Shown here in pieces: positions 1 through 8,437 of a stretch of DNA of 64,000 nucleotides. Both the position numbers and the translations under genes were made by a program. The stretch is taken from assembly GCF_004028635.1 (NCBI RefSeq), contig NZ_RQJW01000010.1:124001-188000 (forward strand). Reading direction: 5' to 3'. This stretch comes from Streptomyces cyaneus. Its GTDB lineage: Bacteria > Actinomycetota > Actinomycetes > Streptomycetales > Streptomycetaceae. Each line of letters opens with the position of its first letter. The stretch's first letter is position 1. The notes below the pieces were generated by a model. It did not search any database, was not told where the DNA came from, and saw only the letters and a list, made by a program, of their open reading frames with translations.

Positions 1-97
1 AGCAACGTTGCGTGAGGGTTGAGAGGGGCCTTGTCGGTGGTGCCCGTACCGAGCTGCTTCGGCGGCTTTCCCCCACGGCCACAGAGACTGGAGTCGC

Positions 98-181
98 CTA
101 TCCGTTTCTAGATTCGGATAGCGCTCTCCGGTTCACCGGGGCCAGCGTAGCACTAAAAGTGGATAGGCCAATCCGATTGCT
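98..181. promoter_or_regulatory. Operator/promoter block A upstream of the TetR gene
   Basis: Contains CTATCCG-N10-CGGATAG (98-121) and GGATAGGCCAATCC (161-174), the second ending 20 bases before the TetR start. The same 14-bp motif recurs at 6738, 6807, 12273 (inverted) and 12342. Blocks A and B share sequence beyond the motif, including GTAGCAC followed by an A-run just before the second site. That TetR at 194 binds here is inferred from proximity and symmetry. Confidence 0.7.
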
Positions 182-193
182 AGACTCGGGCGT

Positions 194-892
194 ATGACCC
201 CTGGCGCCCAGCACCCGAACGAGCCTGCCGCCCAGCCTCTGCGTAGTGACGCCGAGCGCAACCGTGAGCGGATCATCGCTGCTGCGCGGACCGTGTTCGC
301 GCGAGACGGCCTGAGTGCCTCCATGGCCTCCGTGTCCCGCGAGGCGGGCGTGGGGATCGCCACCATGTTCCGCCGCTTCCCGACGAAGGCAGAACTGGTC
401 GACGCCGTCTTCGCCGACCGCATGGGCGCCTACGCCGACGCGGTCGCCACCGCCCTGGACGACCCCGACCCCTGGAACGGTTTCGTCGGATACATCGAGA
501 CCGCCTGCGCGATGCAGGCCGTCGACAGCGGTTTCGCCGACGTGTTGACCATGGTCTTCCCCACAGCCAAGACCTTGGAAGAACGCCGCAACCAGGCGTA
601 CGAGGGCATGGTGCAGCTCATCGGCCGCGCCAAGGCCACCGGCCGCTTGCGTGAGGACTTCGACGCCTCGGACCTGGTACTGCTGCACATGGCCAACGCC
701 GGTGTCGTGAACGCCACCGGCGACGCCGCGCCTGACGCCTGGCGCCGTGTCGTCGCTCTGCTGATCCAGTCCCTCGAGGCCCCGGCCCGCGGCGTGCTGC
801 CCGACCCGGCCGGGCACGAGGCCCTCTACAAGGCCATGCTGCGTGCCGGCCAGGCAGGCTCCACCGCACCGGCGCCGGGTAAGAGCGGCTGA
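194..892 (+). CDS. TetR/AcrR family transcriptional regulator
   Basis: A 232-residue protein of normal TetR length. The N-terminal helix-turn-helix lies at about residues 20-65 (RNRERIIAAARTVFARDG, then SREAGVGIATMFRRFPTK). The rest is a helical ligand and dimer domain whose effector cannot be told from sequence. The ATG lies directly behind the repeated GGATAG operator block, so autoregulation is likely. The same operator precedes the SDR gene at 6692 and the DUF805 gene at 12473, so this protein is the best candidate regulator of all three. No good Shine-Dalgarno precedes the ATG; a short leader or leaderless transcript is possible. Confidence 0.93.
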   Translation: MTPGAQHPNEPAAQPLRSDAERNRERIIAAARTVFARDGLSASMASVSREAGVGIATMFRRFPTKAELVDAVFADRMGAYADAVATALDDPDPWNGFVGYIETACAMQAVDSGFADVLTMVFPTAKTLEERRNQAYEGMVQLIGRAKATGRLREDFDASDLVLLHMANAGVVNATGDAAPDAWRRVVALLIQSLEAPARGVLPDPAGHEALYKAMLRAGQAGSTAPAPGKSG

Positions 893-986
893 CCCCAGGA
901 CCCGATAACCGTGCCGCGCCTCGGCGCGACGGCAGTTCGTGGGGGAAGGGCGCCCAAGCGAGGGGCCTGGTTGCTGGTGGCGCAGG

Positions 987-1500
987 TCAAGGGCGAGGTG
1001 CTGGGTGAGGCGCCGGATCGGCGTCGGGTGGGACCATCCGTCGCACCATGTCTGCCCAGGTGGCTCGGAGGCGGGCGACGGGGACGCCTAGGTCGTGGCG
1101 CAGATGGTCCACAACGTCCATATTCACGCGCAGGAGCGTTGACACATGGTGGTGGTAGGCCCCGCGGTTTCGGAGATGTACCGGCGTTCGCGGGGAAGTT
1201 GGCGTGCCAACGCGGAGCCCAGGTCCGTGTCACTCGCGACGCGCTCCATCAGTGCACAGCCGAACGCCGTGAGCCGTTCTCTCGCCGGCGCCCCGGGGCC
1301 GTGGGGAGGCGGACCAGACGTGCACGCCACCTGGAAGTCGGCCTCGGCCTCGGCGAAGAGAGTCACAAGTAGGCCGCCCCGGTCGCCGAACCGGCGGAAA
1401 AGGGTGGCCTTTCCCACACCGGCTTCCTTCGCAGTCGGGCGCGGTTGTGGGCGGCATCGGCACGCTCGGGGAAGGGAGTGGAGTCGTCCTGATCGCCCAT
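987..1500 (-). pseudogene. Decayed TetR family regulator
   Basis: The minus strand reads MGDQDDSTPF...RADAAHNRAR from an ATG at 1500, a typical TetR N-terminus. About 20-25 residues of the first helices are then missing, and the next frame gives KEAGVGKATLFRRFGDRGG (recognition helix) and the start of the ligand domain. A second frameshift near 1160 moves the C-terminus (HHHVSTLL...MDVVDHLRHDLGVPVARLRATW) to another frame ending at the TGA at 987. At least two lesions make it non-functional. Its start overlaps the stop of the transposase-remnant frame as TGATG. Confidence 0.8.
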
Positions 1501-1936
1501 CAGTCCTTGCCTGTCACCGGTACGTACACGTTTCCGTCCTCGATCCGGACTGCCCCGCCGGGCGGCCGGGCGGCCTCGCGGGCCAGTTCCGGGCGCGACC
1601 AGCGTGAGAGCGGTACTTCACTCTCGGCAGGCAGTCGGCAGACCAACGCCTTGACCTCGGCGGTCTGCAGCGGTGTGAACGAGGCGGGACGGCCACAGCG
1701 TTGACGGTCTTTGAGCCCGGGCAGGCCCGCCTGGGCGAACCGGTCACGTCGGCGGGGCACGGTGTCCAAATGCAGCCCCGTCTGCCGGGCGATGAATGCG
1801 TTGGAGCGTCCACGCGCGGCGTGCAGCACCACCTGTGCACGCACCCGCACCCGCACCCGCACCCGCAGCCGGTGCTCGGTCCTGTGGCCGTAGGCCATCT
1901 TCTTCAACCGCACGCGTTCGGCGGCACTCGGGGCTA
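1500..1936 (-). pseudogene. IS630-type transposase remnant (N-terminal HTH part)
   Basis: The minus strand encodes AERVRLKKMAYGHRTEHRLR, then an HTH region (NAFIARQTGLHLDTVPRRRDRF, AGLPGLKDRQRCGRPASF), which I recognise as the N-terminal helix-turn-helix part of IS630-type transposases. The DDE catalytic domain is missing. After 'RPELAREA' the frame runs into unrelated sequence (IEDGNVYVPVTGKD) that may be the tail of the gene once coupled to the downstream TetR. A CACCCG hexamer array lies inside, adding extra Arg-Val pairs. The exact borders and terminal repeats are not visible. Confidence 0.7.
1842..1865. repeat. (CACCCG)4 hexamer array
   Basis: Four perfect CACCCG units inside the transposase remnant, giving an alternating Arg-Val run on the minus strand. 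Probably slippage in a sequence no longer under selection. Confidence 0.85.
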
Positions 1937-2235
1937 TCGGACAGGGGGTAGCGGACGGGCACGGCGGGCGAACCGATCGGCCGAAGTGGATCACTGGTGC
2001 CCCGCAGCCTGACCGGTGCACGAGGCCACTTGGACAGGGAAAACGCAACTTCGACAGGGCCCGCAGAGGCAGCTACCTTCACCTGGTCTTCGGCGATCGC
2101 CCACGGCCGTACAGGAGTTCCTTCAGGCTGAGCCACCCGCGACGGGTGAGTTGGTCACGCCCCACGGATCCTCGCCCCCATGCCCAAGCCACCGAACCGG
2201 GTCCACACCAGACACCCCCAACCAGGGAGAGACGC

Positions 2236-2793
2236 ATGCCCCATCTTGCGCTGTACACATTCGGCGTCCTGAAGTCACCTCTCGCCGATCCCGCGCCTCT
2301 CATGCGCGAGTTCTACGACAGGGGTGAGGCCGTCTACCGGAAGATCGGCCAGCACCCCGGATACCTCGCGCGTGCTGAAGCGGCAGACGGTCACCGGGGC
2401 GTGCTCTTCGAGGCGGACTGGGGTGCATGGGGAGAGTTCGCCGTACCGACCTGGTACGGCAAGGGCCGTACCGTGGAAACCACCGCCCTGGCCGCGACCC
2501 TCTCACTCTGGACCGACCTGCGCCCCGCCTTCGACGCCGTCTACACCGGTCTGCACCGTGAGGCGCTGAACAGGCGTTACGACTGGTTCGAGAGGACAGG
2601 GCACGCGAATTACGTGTGCTGGTGGGTCTCCGAGGGCGTGATCCCCACCTGGCAGGACGGGGTTTCCAGGCTGGAGCACCTCCACGACCACGGCTCCGCG
2701 CCGCACGCCTTCACTTTCCACCACTCGTTCGCCCCGGACGGAACTCCGACCAGGATCAAAGGCATCGGGCCGAAGAGCGACCAGGTTCGCTGA
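2236..2793 (+). CDS. DUF3291 domain-containing protein
   Basis: A 185-residue protein. The ATG at 2236 is chosen because GGGAGA lies about 6 bases upstream and the protein then begins MPHLALYTFGVLKSPL, the usual DUF3291 opening. Other family features are two aromatic-rich blocks (ADWGAWGEFAVPTWY; HANYVCWWVSEGVIPTW) and a C-terminal region ending in HAFTFHHSFAPDG. The family looks like a small alpha/beta-barrel monooxygenase-like fold, but no reaction is established. It stands alone between the IS remnant and a decayed regulator, with no operon partner. Confidence 0.8.
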   Translation: MPHLALYTFGVLKSPLADPAPLMREFYDRGEAVYRKIGQHPGYLARAEAADGHRGVLFEADWGAWGEFAVPTWYGKGRTVETTALAATLSLWTDLRPAFDAVYTGLHREALNRRYDWFERTGHANYVCWWVSEGVIPTWQDGVSRLEHLHDHGSAPHAFTFHHSFAPDGTPTRIKGIGPKSDQVR

Positions 2794-2890
2794 TCCGCCA
2801 GTACCTGGGGCTTCGCCCTCTACCTCGCGAGCACCGATGAGTACCGCGATCGGCACGAGCACCAGGGAGCAACTTCAGCGTGAAATAGGC

Positions 2891-3148
2891 TCATTGGACC
2901 GTTGGTCTCGTCGGGTCTGGCTGGGCGGCCCAGCTCGCCAGGAGCTTGAACTTCTCCGCGGTGGGGCTCCCTTCTTCCGCGCTGTAGGTCGTGATGGACA
3001 GGCCGTGTTCTCCGGGCATCTCCAGCACGTCGTAGGAGACGTGGAGGTCGCCGACCTCGTGCTGCTCCGGCGGGACACCCCGTCCATGAGCCCGGTGATC
3101 AGCCCCGTCGGGCACCTGGTGGTCCAGGCAACGCGCGACCACCTCCAC
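2891..3148 (-). pseudogene. Remnant of an MmyB-like XRE regulator (C-terminus)
   Basis: The last 55-60 residues (from 3061 down: EVGDLHVSYDVLEMPGEHG, YSAEEGSPTAEKFKLLASWA) match the end of the ligand-binding domain of MmyB-like XRE regulators common in Streptomyces. Upstream the reading frame is scrambled and there is no helix-turn-helix. These regulators often sit beside SDR genes, and one follows at 3584-4351. A second remnant of the same family lies at 11892-12208. Confidence 0.65.
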
Positions 3149-3583
3149 TCCGCTGTCGGAGACAAGGCGTGGCGGAACCTGATCGATCCGCCGCGGGCCT
3201 GAACCGTCCTGGAATCGACGGACCGGTCCGCGGCCGTCGCCGCCATCGCCACCGACGTGGTGGTGGCCCTCTCAGGAGCCGGTCGACGAGGGCCGGTTGG
3301 TGCTTCGCGCCGGCGCCTGCGGCCTGCTTCTGCCGCCGCGACATGAGCCTGCCCTGGTGACTTTTATGCCGCAACAGGCCAATTTCGGCGGCGAGTTAAT
3401 GGATCGCCTCGGCTGATGGGCCCGTGATCCTTCGTTCGTTGATGATTGCGCACGATTGCTTTGCCGAGGGGCTCCCGGTCGGTTCGGTGGTCGATGCCCT
3501 GCTCCGACGACCGGCGGGAGCACTGCGCGACCGTGATCGACGATCACAAGGTCGACGTCTCACCCCAACCGTGCGCAGGCCCG
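3149..3583. other. Intergenic stretch with no recognised gene
   Basis: 435 bases with several short open frames on both strands, none with a recognisable product, ribosome-binding site and start together. Probably decayed sequence. Confidence 0.5.
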
Positions 3584-4351
3584 TCAGCCGAGTAGGGAGC
3601 CGCCGGTGGCGTCGAGGGACGTGCCGGTGATCCAGCGCGCTTCGTCGGTGGCGAGGAACACCACCACGTCGGCGACATCTTCTGGCTCGCCGAGGCGGTT
3701 GAACGCGGAAAGCTGGGCCATCTGCTCCCGGACCTCGGGGATCTTGAAAACGTCGTGCCCGTTGTCAGTGGTGCCGGGGACCACACTGTTGACCGTGATC
3801 CCTTTGGGGGCGAGGTGCCGCGCGAGGTGCCGCGAGAGCTGTTCGATCGCGCCCTTGGTCATTGCGTAGACCATCTGAGAGGGGTTGGCGACACGGGTCA
3901 GACCGGAGGAGATGTTGATGATGCGTCCTCCCTCGGGGATGAGCCCGAGGGCACGCTGGGCGATGAAGAAGGGTGCCTTGGCGTTGACTGCGAACAGCCT
4001 GTCGTACTCCTCGTTGGAGACCTGCTCCGGCGCGGTTCCGCCGGCCGAGGTCTCACCGGCGTTGTTCACCAGGATGTCCAGAGTGGTTCGCCCGGTGCGT
4101 TCCTCCAGGCCGACTTCCACGCCGTGGAACAACTGGTCGATGTCGCCGGGCACACCGAGTTCCGCGCCGACCGTGAAGGCTCGGCCGCCGTCCTTCTCGA
4201 TGAGTTGGACGGTCTCCAGAGCGGCTTGCTCGTTTCGTGCGTAGTGCACGGCGACCAGTGCTCCTTCGCGGGCCAGGCCGAGGGCTATGGCCCGGCCGAT
4301 TCCGCGGCTGGAGCCGGTGACGAGAGCGGTCTTGCCGTCGAGCTTTTCCAT
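3584..4351 (-). CDS. SDR family NAD(P)-dependent oxidoreductase
   Basis: A 255-residue classical short-chain dehydrogenase/reductase. Visible features are the cofactor motif TGSSRGIG near residues 13-20, NNAG near the middle, a catalytic Ser region (NISSG) and the YAMTK active site with Tyr and Lys four residues apart. It ends with the usual LDATGG segment. AAGGGAC about 8 bases upstream supports the ATG. It is the last gene of a minus-strand set (SDR 6692, dioxygenase 5763, NTF2-like 4879) and lies 93 bases behind the NTF2-like gene. The substrate is unknown; the neighbours suggest an aromatic or quinone-type intermediate. Confidence 0.9.
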   Translation of the reverse strand: MEKLDGKTALVTGSSRGIGRAIALGLAREGALVAVHYARNEQAALETVQLIEKDGGRAFTVGAELGVPGDIDQLFHGVEVGLEERTGRTTLDILVNNAGETSAGGTAPEQVSNEEYDRLFAVNAKAPFFIAQRALGLIPEGGRIINISSGLTRVANPSQMVYAMTKGAIEQLSRHLARHLAPKGITVNSVVPGTTDNGHDVFKIPEVREQMAQLSAFNRLGEPEDVADVVVFLATDEARWITGTSLDATGGSLLG

Positions 4352-4444
4352 GCTTGTGCTGTCCCTTCTGAGTCCCGATCGGACCGTGGTGGGCGAGGTG
4401 TGGGGGCGCGCCTGCCAGTGGGCGGCGCGCCCCCGTGCGGACCA

Positions 4445-4879
4445 TCAGTCGGAGATCGGGACGAGGATTTGACGGGCGATGCGCTGGGTGATCTTCCAGC
4501 GCCCCTTGTCGAGCCGGTAGTTGTCGGTCAGTTCGAAGATGTGCCCACCGTTTCGCGCCGTGTAGGGGGCGGGTTCTGGTCCGGTGGGTGTGGGTCCGCC
4601 GTACCCGAGCAAGGTGATGGTTCCCTGGGCGGTGGTGTCGCCGATGGCGTGGAAGTGCGTGGCGGCCACGATGTGGCGGGTGGTCTGCTCGGGGCGTGGA
4701 CGGGCGTTGAGCCCGTCCAGGATCTCGGCATGGCCGCGCATCTTGCGTCCGCGCAGCTCGTAGAGGGCGTCGGGGGCGAAGAATTCGAGCACCGCGTCGT
4801 GTTCGCGGCGGTCGTAGTGGTGGTAGAGGGCGGTGTTGAGCCGGGACAGCGACCAGGCGGCCGCGTCCTCGGGCGTCAT
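4445..4879 (-). CDS. NTF2-like / SnoaL-type small protein
   Basis: A 144-residue protein with the NTF2-like cone-fold pattern: a first helix (AAAWSLSRLNTALYHHYDRRE), 'FFAPDALYELRG', a central 'RHIVAATHFHAIGDTTAQG' strand region and a C-terminal 'LDKGRWKITQRIARQIL'. This matches the SnoaL/ring-hydroxylating dioxygenase small-subunit class, where the pocket binds or isomerises small organic molecules. Its ATG overlaps the stop of the dioxygenase gene (ATGA), so the two are translationally coupled. No catalytic residue can be assigned; a role on the dioxygenase product is inference. Confidence 0.8.
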   Translation of the reverse strand: MTPEDAAAWSLSRLNTALYHHYDRREHDAVLEFFAPDALYELRGRKMRGHAEILDGLNARPRPEQTTRHIVAATHFHAIGDTTAQGTITLLGYGGPTPTGPEPAPYTARNGGHIFELTDNYRLDKGRWKITQRIARQILVPISD

Positions 4880-5763
4880 GCCGGCGTCCCCTTCGGGGCG
4901 ATGGTGTCGGGGCTGGTGCGAGTCTTGAGGATGAAGTCGAACTCCGTCGTCCGGTAGGGGCCCTGGAGGCCGGCCGCGGCTATGTCCTCCGGGTCCTCGT
5001 GCAGGACGGTGTCGGCCTGCAAAGAAAGAGGGGCCTTCGTCCCGCCGACGAAGTCGACGGGGATCACGGGGTCGCCCTTGAAGTAGATCTCGCCGGCCCA
5101 GGGCGTGACCAGGTCGGGGTGGTGGACCTCGTAGTGGATGTGGGCCGGGCGGTAGAGGCTGCGGCCGAGGGCCGCGCAGGCCTCGGCGACACCTTCGACC
5201 GCCGTGAGGTGGGGGTCGGCGTAGGACGACGGGGTGATGGTGGTGAACGCGTAGCGGCCTTCGGCGTCGGTGAACTGGTGCCCGCGCAGGTTGTACTTGG
5301 GCACCCCGTCGTCGTACAGCCCGGCGTAGTTGCCGTTGTCGGCGGCGTGGAAGATCTCCAGCTTGGCGCCCTCAATCGGCTTGCCGTGGCCGTCCAGGAC
5401 ACGACCGGAGACGAACAGCGGGGTGCCGGGTTCGTCCGGCCGCATCGGCAGGGTGCCGGGGTTGCCGATGTGCGGGGTGCCGTAGATGACCGTGAAGGCG
5501 TCCACGCCCGCGGCGGGGGTGTAGCCGTCCCCGTCGTCCAGGAAGACCTCGCTATACAGCGGGCCGAAGACCATCGACAGAGGGGCGCCGGTGTTCTGCT
5601 GTGCCCTCTGCAGCAGATCGGCGACCACGCTGAAGTCGTGGAAGGTCAGTCCTTCCTCGTCGCGCATGCGGGCCAGAAAGTCCTTGAACGCGTTGACGAG
5701 ACGTACCGCCCGCGGGTTGATCAGTGCCGGGTCGACGTACGACGGGTCGGTGGTCGTGGTCAT
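4876..5763 (-). CDS. Intradiol ring-cleavage dioxygenase (catechol/hydroxyquinol 1,2-dioxygenase family)
   Basis: A 295-residue protein with a helical dimerisation N-terminus (about 1-100) and a beta-sandwich catalytic domain. The expected non-haem Fe(III) ligands are visible: Tyr146 (NGNYAG), Tyr181 (TPSSY), His208 and His210 (RPAHIHY). The family cleaves catechols or hydroxyquinol between the hydroxyls to give muconate or maleylacetate. GAGGAG about 8 bases before the ATG supports the start. It is coupled to the NTF2-like gene. No muconate cycloisomerase or maleylacetate reductase is nearby, so the pathway must use enzymes elsewhere, or the enzyme acts on another ring substrate. Confidence 0.9.
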   Translation of the reverse strand: MTTTTDPSYVDPALINPRAVRLVNAFKDFLARMRDEEGLTFHDFSVVADLLQRAQQNTGAPLSMVFGPLYSEVFLDDGDGYTPAAGVDAFTVIYGTPHIGNPGTLPMRPDEPGTPLFVSGRVLDGHGKPIEGAKLEIFHAADNGNYAGLYDDGVPKYNLRGHQFTDAEGRYAFTTITPSSYADPHLTAVEGVAEACAALGRSLYRPAHIHYEVHHPDLVTPWAGEIYFKGDPVIPVDFVGGTKAPLSLQADTVLHEDPEDIAAAGLQGPYRTTEFDFILKTRTSPDTIAPKGTPA

Positions 5764-6002
5764 GAGGGTCTGCTCCTCGAAAAAGTGGGGGGATCAAGCC
5801 GATGAGGGGGCATCAGCAGGCCGAGGTGTCAGGGCACGAGCCCCTCACCGAACTCGGTGGCCTTACGACGCCGGAAGCCGCGAACGTCGCGGTCGGCAAC
5901 GTTCATCGGAGCGGAGCCCCTCTCCTCGACCGCGCCGCGGACCGGAACACCGCGGCGCGATCAAGGTTCGACGAGGGGCGGGTAGCGAAGACCGATCTCG
6001 TG
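5764..6002. other. Gap between the SDR and dioxygenase genes
   Basis: 239 bases without a recognisable gene, operator copy or strong hairpin. Whether the dioxygenase set is co-transcribed with the SDR at 6692 is therefore uncertain. Confidence 0.5.
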
Positions 6003-6692
6003 TCAGAGCTTGAAGACGAGTTCGGCCTCGTCGCGCTTGGTGGTGTGCAGATCCCAGTAGAGGGGGGAGATCTGCTTGGGCGTGGCCACCGGTTGGCCGG
6101 GGACGACGGAGACGGAGTCGCCGATCGCCACGTCGATGCCGACGTGGGCGGCCTGGATGCCGGTGCCGGCGTCGGCGAGTTCCTTGTGGAGGTTCTTGAC
6201 CCAGTTGCGCAGGGCCGCGGCGGCGGCGTTGACGTTGGCGACCCGCGGGTCGGGCCAGATGGAGCCGGCGCCGGTGGTGTAGAGCAGGGTGCCCGCGCCG
6301 GCCTCACGCATGGCGGGGAGGACCGCCTGGGTGGCGGCGATGGCCCCGTACAGCTGGAAGTTCATCTCGAACTCCACATGCGAGGGCTCGGTGGTGGCCG
6401 GAGCGGTCAGCGTCGTGACGCCGAACGTCCCCACCGGGGAGTACTCCAGGACGTCGATGCCGCCGAACCGGGCGGACGCGTCCTTGAGCGCCTGGGTGAG
6501 CCCGGCGCGGTCGAGTACGTCCGCGGGGAACGCGGCGGCGGTGAGGCCCTCGGCGGCGAGCGTGCCGACAAGACCGTCGAGCTTCTCGCGGTTGCGGGAG
6601 ATCAGGGCGACGTCGAAGCCCTGGGAGCCGAAGGTGCGGGCGATGCCCAGGCCCAGCTGGGGGCCGGCTCCGACGATGGCGATGCTGGTCAC
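6003..6692 (-). CDS. SDR family oxidoreductase
   Basis: A 229-residue Rossmann protein. The GTG at 6692 is preferred over upstream ATGs because AAGGAAGG lies about 8 bases before it and the protein starts directly with a strand and cofactor loop (TSIAIVGAGPQLGLGIA). The usual SDR Tyr-x3-Lys is not obvious. The region 'LLYTTGAGSIWPDPRVANVN' occupies that place, so the enzyme is an atypical SDR or may act only in binding. It is the first gene of the minus-strand catabolic set and directly follows operator block B, so it is probably repressed by the TetR-type regulator. Confidence 0.85.
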   Translation of the reverse strand: MTSIAIVGAGPQLGLGIARTFGSQGFDVALISRNREKLDGLVGTLAAEGLTAAAFPADVLDRAGLTQALKDASARFGGIDVLEYSPVGTFGVTTLTAPATTEPSHVEFEMNFQLYGAIAATQAVLPAMREAGAGTLLYTTGAGSIWPDPRVANVNAAAAALRNWVKNLHKELADAGTGIQAAHVGIDVAIGDSVSVVPGQPVATPKQISPLYWDLHTTKRDEAELVFKL

Positions 6693-6737
6693 GGCAATTC
6701 CTTCCTTGGAAGACGTGGCAGCGGAAGCCGAATATGT

Positions 6738-6826
6738 GGATAGGTCCATCCGATTTCTGATCGGATAGGGCTTTCCGGTTCGATGTCGCCACGGTAGCAC
6801 GAAAGTGGATAGGGTAATCCGATTGC
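6738..6826. promoter_or_regulatory. Operator/promoter block B upstream of the SDR gene
   Basis: Contains GGATAGGTCCATCC (6738-6751), CGGATAG (6762-6768) and GGATAGGGTAATCC (6807-6820). Its right half is clearly homologous to block A in front of the TetR gene, including GTAGCAC and the trailing ATCCGATTGCT. It controls the minus-strand SDR at 6692. Its other side now faces the 3' end of aspA, so the rightward promoter drives nothing recognisable. Confidence 0.75.
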
Positions 6827-6877
6827 TGGTTGGGCCGGCGTGCTGGAACGGGGCTGGGATCGGCAGTGTGCCGCCGT

Positions 6878-8302
6878 TCACGGAGTGGCTGCCGCCGAGG
6901 GCCGCGCGGAGTGGCCGGTGAGGTTCTCCGGCCGCAGGATCGTGTCGAGTTGGTCGGTGGTGAGCAGACCGGCCTCGGCGGCGAGGTCCTTGACGGGGCG
7001 GCCGGTGGCCAGGGCCTGGCGGGCGAGGGCGGTGGACGCGGCGTAGCCGATGTGCGGGGCGAGTGCCGTGACCAGCCCGATGGAGCGGTGGACGCTGTCG
7101 TGGAGGTGTTCGCGGTTGGCGGTGATGCCGGGCACGCAGCGGGTGGCGAGGGTGTCGCAGGCGGCGCGCAGGTGGGTCAGGGAGCGCAGCAGGCTGTAGG
7201 CGATGACGGGTTCGAAGGCGTTGAGCTGGAGCTGTCCGGCTTCGGCGGCCATGGTGACGGTGAGGTCGTTGCCGATTACCTCGAAGGCGACCTGGTTGAC
7301 GACTTCGGGGATCACCGGGTTGACCTTGCCGGGCATGATCGACGAACCCGCCTGCACCGGCGGCAGGTTGATCTCGCCGAGTCCGGCGGTGGGGCCGGAG
7401 GAGGTCAGGCGCAGGTCGTTGCAGGTCTTGGAGAGTTTCACGGCGACGCGCTTGAGGACGCCGGAGAGCTGGACGAAGGCGCCGCAGTCCTGGGTGGCCT
7501 CGATGAAGTCGCCCGCGGGGCGGACGGGTTCGCCGCTGATGCCGGCGAGATACGCGCAGGCGAGTTCGGCGTAGCGGGGGTGGCCGTTGATCCCGGTGCC
7601 GATGGCGGTGCCGCCGAGGTTGGACTCGAGCAGCAGGGCGGCGGCCTCGGTGAGGCGCTGGCGGTCCTCCTCGATCATGACGGCGTAGGTGGTGAACTCC
7701 TGACCGAGCGTCATGGGGACGGCGTCCTGGAGCTGGGTGCGCCCCATCTTCAGCACGTCGCCGAACTCCGCCGCCTTCTCCGTGAACGCCGTGGCCAGCG
7801 CGCCCATGGAGGCGCCGAGCCGGCGCAGTGAGGTGACCAGGGCCAGGCGTACGGCGGTGGGGTAGACGTCGTTGGTGCTCTGGCCGAGGTTGACGTGGTC
7901 GAGCGGGTGGACCACGTCGTAGAAGCCGCGGGGGTGGCCGAGGTTCTCCAGGGCCCGGTTCGCGATGACCTCGTTGGCGTTCATGTTCGTCGAGGTGCCG
8001 GCGCCACCCTGGACGGGGTCGACGACGAACTGCTGACGCAACTGCCCGGCGCGGATCTCCTCGCAGGCGCGGATGACCGCCTCGGCGATGTCCGTCGGCA
8101 GCAGGCCGAGGTCGCGGTTGGCCTGCGCGGCCGCCTGCTTGACCGCCGCCAGCGCCGTGATCAGGTCCGGGAACTGGGCGATCGTCGACCCGGTAATCGC
8201 GAAGTTCTCCACCGCCCGCACGGTGTGCACGCCGTAGTAGGCGTCGGCGGGGACCTCCTTGTCCCCGACCAGGTCGTGCTCGATCCGTGTCGCCTGCGCC
8301 AT
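6878..8302 (-). CDS. aspA: Aspartate ammonia-lyase
   Basis: 474 residues, the usual length for aspartase, which converts L-aspartate to fumarate and ammonia in the cytosol. The fumarase/aspartase signature GSSIMPGKVNP lies at 319-329, with the conserved 'GGAGTSTNMNANE' (about 99-111) and 'HVNLGQSTND' (about 136-145) blocks. The ATG at 8302 has GAGGAG just upstream. The open frame continues far 5' but there it is only antisense to the transporter gene. The gene is divergent from the symporter-racemase-GntR operon, with a GCAATATATTGC palindrome in the shared region. Fumarase is the alternative reading of the superfamily, but the context favours aspartase. Confidence 0.93.
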   Translation of the reverse strand: MAQATRIEHDLVGDKEVPADAYYGVHTVRAVENFAITGSTIAQFPDLITALAAVKQAAAQANRDLGLLPTDIAEAVIRACEEIRAGQLRQQFVVDPVQGGAGTSTNMNANEVIANRALENLGHPRGFYDVVHPLDHVNLGQSTNDVYPTAVRLALVTSLRRLGASMGALATAFTEKAAEFGDVLKMGRTQLQDAVPMTLGQEFTTYAVMIEEDRQRLTEAAALLLESNLGGTAIGTGINGHPRYAELACAYLAGISGEPVRPAGDFIEATQDCGAFVQLSGVLKRVAVKLSKTCNDLRLTSSGPTAGLGEINLPPVQAGSSIMPGKVNPVIPEVVNQVAFEVIGNDLTVTMAAEAGQLQLNAFEPVIAYSLLRSLTHLRAACDTLATRCVPGITANREHLHDSVHRSIGLVTALAPHIGYAASTALARQALATGRPVKDLAAEAGLLTTDQLDTILRPENLTGHSARPSAAATP

Positions 8303-8408
8303 CTGCTGCTCCTCGTCACTGCCGCCGGACCTAAGCCGGGGTGCCGACGCGGGGCCCCTTGACAGGCCACCGCCGCCGGCCTCAGTGTTACCGACCAACA
8401 TGCAGAAC

Positions 8409-8420
8409 GCAATATATTGC
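8409..8420. promoter_or_regulatory. Candidate GntR operator GCAATATATTGC
   Basis: A perfect 12-bp palindrome 17 bases before the symporter ATG, in the region shared with aspA. The half-site GCAATAT recurs at 10531-10537, overlapping the start codon of the GntR gene. An AT-rich palindrome of this kind is typical of FadR/FCD-type GntR operators; binding is inferred. Confidence 0.65.
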
Positions 8421-8437
8421 ATATAGCAGGAGCTCTC

